A stretch of 6,480 bases of DNA from contig CAUHFD010000165.1 of assembly GCA_959605275.1 (NCBI GenBank), positions 1-6,480 of the forward strand, given 5' to 3'. The notes under the pieces are model-generated. The model saw nothing but the letters and a program-made list of their open reading frames with translations. It made no database searches and was not told the DNA's origin. Shown in pieces: positions 4,227 to 6,480 of the stretch; the stretch's first letter is position 1; the number at the start of each line of letters is the position of its first letter. The position numbers were made by a program, and so were the translations under genes. The DNA comes from an uncultured Eubacteriales bacterium. GTDB taxonomy: Bacteria > Bacillota > Clostridia > Oscillospirales > Ruminococcaceae.

Positions 4227-6480
4227 TCGTTCCAAATATTTTGGATTTTTACTGAAAAGAAACTTGCCTCTTTTCATCGCATATTCGATCTGCTTGCTGT
4301 TTTTCGTTTCTGTAAGTTTAATCTCATTGCTTCGATCGTCCAGACCAAATTACGTTTATCCCTCTTATAGTACCGTTTATTATTTGTCAGCTTACCTGAA
4401 GGCTCCAATAACAATTATTATTGCATTGATGTCAGCCATTTCGAATTTCAAGTTTTTTACCTCCCGAAGTGAATGTGACATCTACTTTTCTATTCCGATT
4501 ACAAGGACCTCATTATTTTTCTCTAATTATTCTGCCGGCTTATTGACGTTGTTTATTCCAAATCTTTTGTTCAACAATTCGCTCGTTTCCGTTTTTATCA
4601 ATCACAGTAAACTGTCAAGCGCAGTTCTATCGCAGGAGCAATACTTACAAACGTTAACCAGCGATCTGATGCAAGCCGTAATGTCCTTTGTAACATTAGT
4701 GGCAGCATACACCCTCGCTGTGTTTTTTGCTGTCAACATTGGTAAGGTTTTCGATATTTGTTTTTACTATCTGATTTTAATTTTTGTCGTTCCGATTGGT
4801 TTTGCCCTTTTCATGCAGGTAATTAACAACAACCTGCTCGGGATCACCTCTAACACCTATTATTATGGTTCAGCTTTTTCTTGGCTGTCTCCCTTGTCTT
4901 TCTTTACATTGCCGTATATCCTTACTGTGTCCGATATAACAACCCAAGCATGGCTCACGTGGACAGTATGCATAATAATATATATATCTGTTATTCTTCT
5001 AATTTTAGGGCTTTCTTATTTGTTATTCCGTATTCGTAAAACCGAAAAGGTACAGACTCCGTTTGCATTTGAGTATTTTAAAATCCTACTGTCGGTCGTT
5101 ATCAGTATTTGTTTGGGTTTAATCGTCGCAATGGTCGTGTCAAATGGTAAAATTGATATTTCTTCGCTGGCAATTTCTGCACCGGCATTTATTGTATCTT
5201 CCTGTATTGCATATTTGGGATGTATGGCAATTGCCAAACGTTCCTTTATGATTTTTGACAGAAAGCTTTTGTATTTGTGTATCCCTGTCGCAATCTATTT
5301 TACGTTGTTCTGCTATTCGGCTACAGGCGGATTCGGAAAAGTGACCTATGTTCCCTCTCCAAATGAGGTTGCAAAAGTTTCCATCACAAAATATCAGCCC
5401 TACGAATATTATTACAATTCCGAATATCAAAGTTCCCTGCAACCTTTCAGTGATGTAAAAAATATTCTGTTTGACAAAACAGTTTATCGAGAAATTGCTT
5501 ACGAAATTGACCCCACTTTTAATGAAAATACGCTAACGTTTGAAGATCCGGAATCTATCCAAACAATTGTTGCGTTTCATAAAAGTATTTTGGAACATTA
5601 TAAAAAGTTTGATTATAATTTATCCGCAGTCACTAATTATGCTACCTCCAGCTATTATACCGGCAGCAATGTTTCTTCCTCTTCTGCCGGCTATACTTAC
5701 AGCACAGGGGACGGGTATTATGCAGTCAGCAGTTCCTTTGACCAAGACATTAGTACTATCAGCTCTGAATTGCTGATAGAATCCAGCAATGATGTCAGCA
5801 GTGATATGACAAGCTATGATGTCAGTAGCAATGTCAGCAGTTATGGTGATGACTATGATAAATATCTTGCCTACAGCGATGTGACAAATATTTATTCGCC
5901 AACCATTACTTATACGCTGAAAAACGGCAAGAAGATAACCAGAACTTATGGAAAGTATTTGTCTGAATGGGTAGATGAAGCTTTTAAAAAGGTGCAGGAA
6001 CTGCCGTCAGAACAGCAGGAGCTTGACGATTTGTTTGAAAAATATTTGCAATATTACCTAAAATCCGACTACACATTAAATTATCGCTCTCCGCTGCCGT
6101 TTGCAAAAGAATCCGGGTGTAACGGAACCGTTACATTAAATGCTGCGGAAATGAGAAATCTTTTACAGGCGGTCTATCTGGATGAGTCGAAAATATCGTC
6201 GGCAAGCGACTTTGATGCCGGGGAATATTTGATTATCGAATTAGCCTCAGGGGGATACGACCTTAGCCGCATTGTCAATAACAATCGGATTATCGTTGAA
6301 AACAATTACACCAATACGATTAAAGTGTTAAAAGAACTGGGCTTTTCCGATTTCAGCGAAAAATACAAATTACCGGATGGCGTTAAAATGGAAATGGCTT
6401 CCGCTTTCGATTTCCAGTATTCAGATTATTTTGGTGTTTCCAAGGATAATGTTTTCAGATCCGTGAATAATGGAAAGGTT
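4198..6480 (+). CDS. ABC exporter permease with large DUF6449-like C-terminal domain (3' partial)
   Basis: ATG at 4198 follows GGAGGG (4184-4189) with an 8-nt spacer, inside the end of the ATPase gene, so the two are translationally coupled. The frame stays open for 761 codons to the window edge, with no stop seen. Residues 1-376 form the membrane part, with hydrophobic segments near 24-45, 69-86, 106-125, 160-181, 185-206, 254-277, 294-314, 321-345 and 356-374. From about 378 the protein is polar and probably outside the cell. VPSPNEVAKVSI (385-396), LTFEDPESIQTIVAFHKSIL (446-465) and YTLKNGKKITRTY (572-584) recall DUF6449, found at the C-terminus of Firmicute ABC permeases. Between the last two lies a Ser/Tyr/Asn/Asp-rich tract (about 480-560). 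It would be the membrane and sensing half of the exporter. Family assignment from memory is moderately sure; length beyond 761 residues is unknown. Confidence 0.85.
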   Translation, partial: MAQKTSASFSRSKYFGFLLKRNLPLFIAYSICLLFFVSVSLISLLRSSRPNYVYPSYSTVYYLSAYLKAPITIIIALMSAISNFKFFTSRSECDIYFSIPITRTSLFFSNYSAGLLTLFIPNLLFNNSLVSVFINHSKLSSAVLSQEQYLQTLTSDLMQAVMSFVTLVAAYTLAVFFAVNIGKVFDICFYYLILIFVVPIGFALFMQVINNNLLGITSNTYYYGSAFSWLSPLSFFTLPYILTVSDITTQAWLTWTVCIIIYISVILLILGLSYLLFRIRKTEKVQTPFAFEYFKILLSVVISICLGLIVAMVVSNGKIDISSLAISAPAFIVSSCIAYLGCMAIAKRSFMIFDRKLLYLCIPVAIYFTLFCYSATGGFGKVTYVPSPNEVAKVSITKYQPYEYYYNSEYQSSLQPFSDVKNILFDKTVYREIAYEIDPTFNENTLTFEDPESIQTIVAFHKSILEHYKKFDYNLSAVTNYATSSYYTGSNVSSSSAGYTYSTGDGYYAVSSSFDQDISTISSELLIESSNDVSSDMTSYDVSSNVSSYGDDYDKYLAYSDVTNIYSPTITYTLKNGKKITRTYGKYLSEWVDEAFKKVQELPSEQQELDDLFEKYLQYYLKSDYTLNYRSPLPFAKESGCNGTVTLNAAEMRNLLQAVYLDESKISSASDFDAGEYLIIELASGGYDLSRIVNNNRIIVENNYTNTIKVLKELGFSDFSEKYKLPDGVKMEMASAFDFQYSDYFGVSKDNVFRSVNNGKV
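5722..5841 (+). repeat. 12-nt imperfect repeats inside the permease's Ser-rich tract
   Basis: Variants of RATGTCAGCAGT occur at 5722-5733, 5791-5802, 5818-5829 and 5830-5841, all in frame, encoding AVSS, DVSS, DVSS and NVSS (residues 509-512, 532-535, 541-544, 545-548). The last two are directly adjacent. This pattern suggests linker growth by replication slippage or recombination, and copy number may vary between strains. Confidence 0.6.

Noticed and set aside
5016..5776. Short open frames on both strands within the permease gene
   Set aside because: The permease frame is open without a stop over this whole stretch and continues into a recognisable C-terminal domain; the others are shadows.
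5722..5841. CRISPR-like repeats
   Set aside because: The 12-nt units are in frame within a coding region, irregularly spaced and too short, so they are a protein repeat.

Overview
The window looks like a low-GC Firmicute, most likely a gut Clostridia (Lachnospiraceae/Ruminococcaceae type). This rests on strong AGGAGG-type ribosome binding sites, codon choice, and protein families (DUF3852, DUF3846 with YodL, AbrB, D12 methylase) that I know as a recurrent set in Tn1549-like integrative conjugative elements of such bacteria. No integrase, relaxase, VirD4 or VirB4 gene lies inside the window, so the assignment to a conjugative element is inference from gene content.

Left half (1-3014, minus strand, read right to left): a tightly packed six-gene unit. 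It starts with an orphan D12-class adenine methylase (GTG start at 3014), followed by an AbrB-type DNA-binding protein with a Cys cluster, a YodL+DUF3846 fusion protein, a 130-bp highly foldable gap, a small exported single-span membrane protein, a DUF4406/DUF7768-like protein with a nucleoside-deoxyribosyltransferase-like motif, and a DUF3852 protein with a signal peptide and two membrane helices. The last three genes are chained by 4-nt ATGA overlaps. A ribosome binding site at the left edge shows that the unit continues outside the window.

Middle (3015-3479): a 465-bp divergent intergenic region. On the minus strand it holds a leader with a possible 23-codon peptide, then mutually exclusive hairpins and a U-run that look like a transcription attenuator ahead of the methylase. 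It also has a 12-bp dyad, a 67-nt hairpin bounded by A5 and T5 that could terminate on either strand, and a very AT-rich stretch with promoter-like boxes for the rightward operon.

Right half (3480-6480, plus strand): a two-gene ABC exporter operon. The ATPase is a YtrB/BcrA-type single nucleotide-binding domain. The permease overlaps it by 29 nt and stays open to the window end (761 codons seen, no stop). The permease has about eight or nine membrane helices followed by a large probable extracytoplasmic domain resembling DUF6449, interrupted by a Ser/Tyr/Asn-rich tract built partly from a 12-nt repeat. The usual GntR-type regulator of such operons is not seen upstream. The exporter may be element cargo or neighbouring host DNA; the sequence does not decide. 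Start codons were re-chosen from ribosome binding site spacing for three genes (332, 2057 and 3480).
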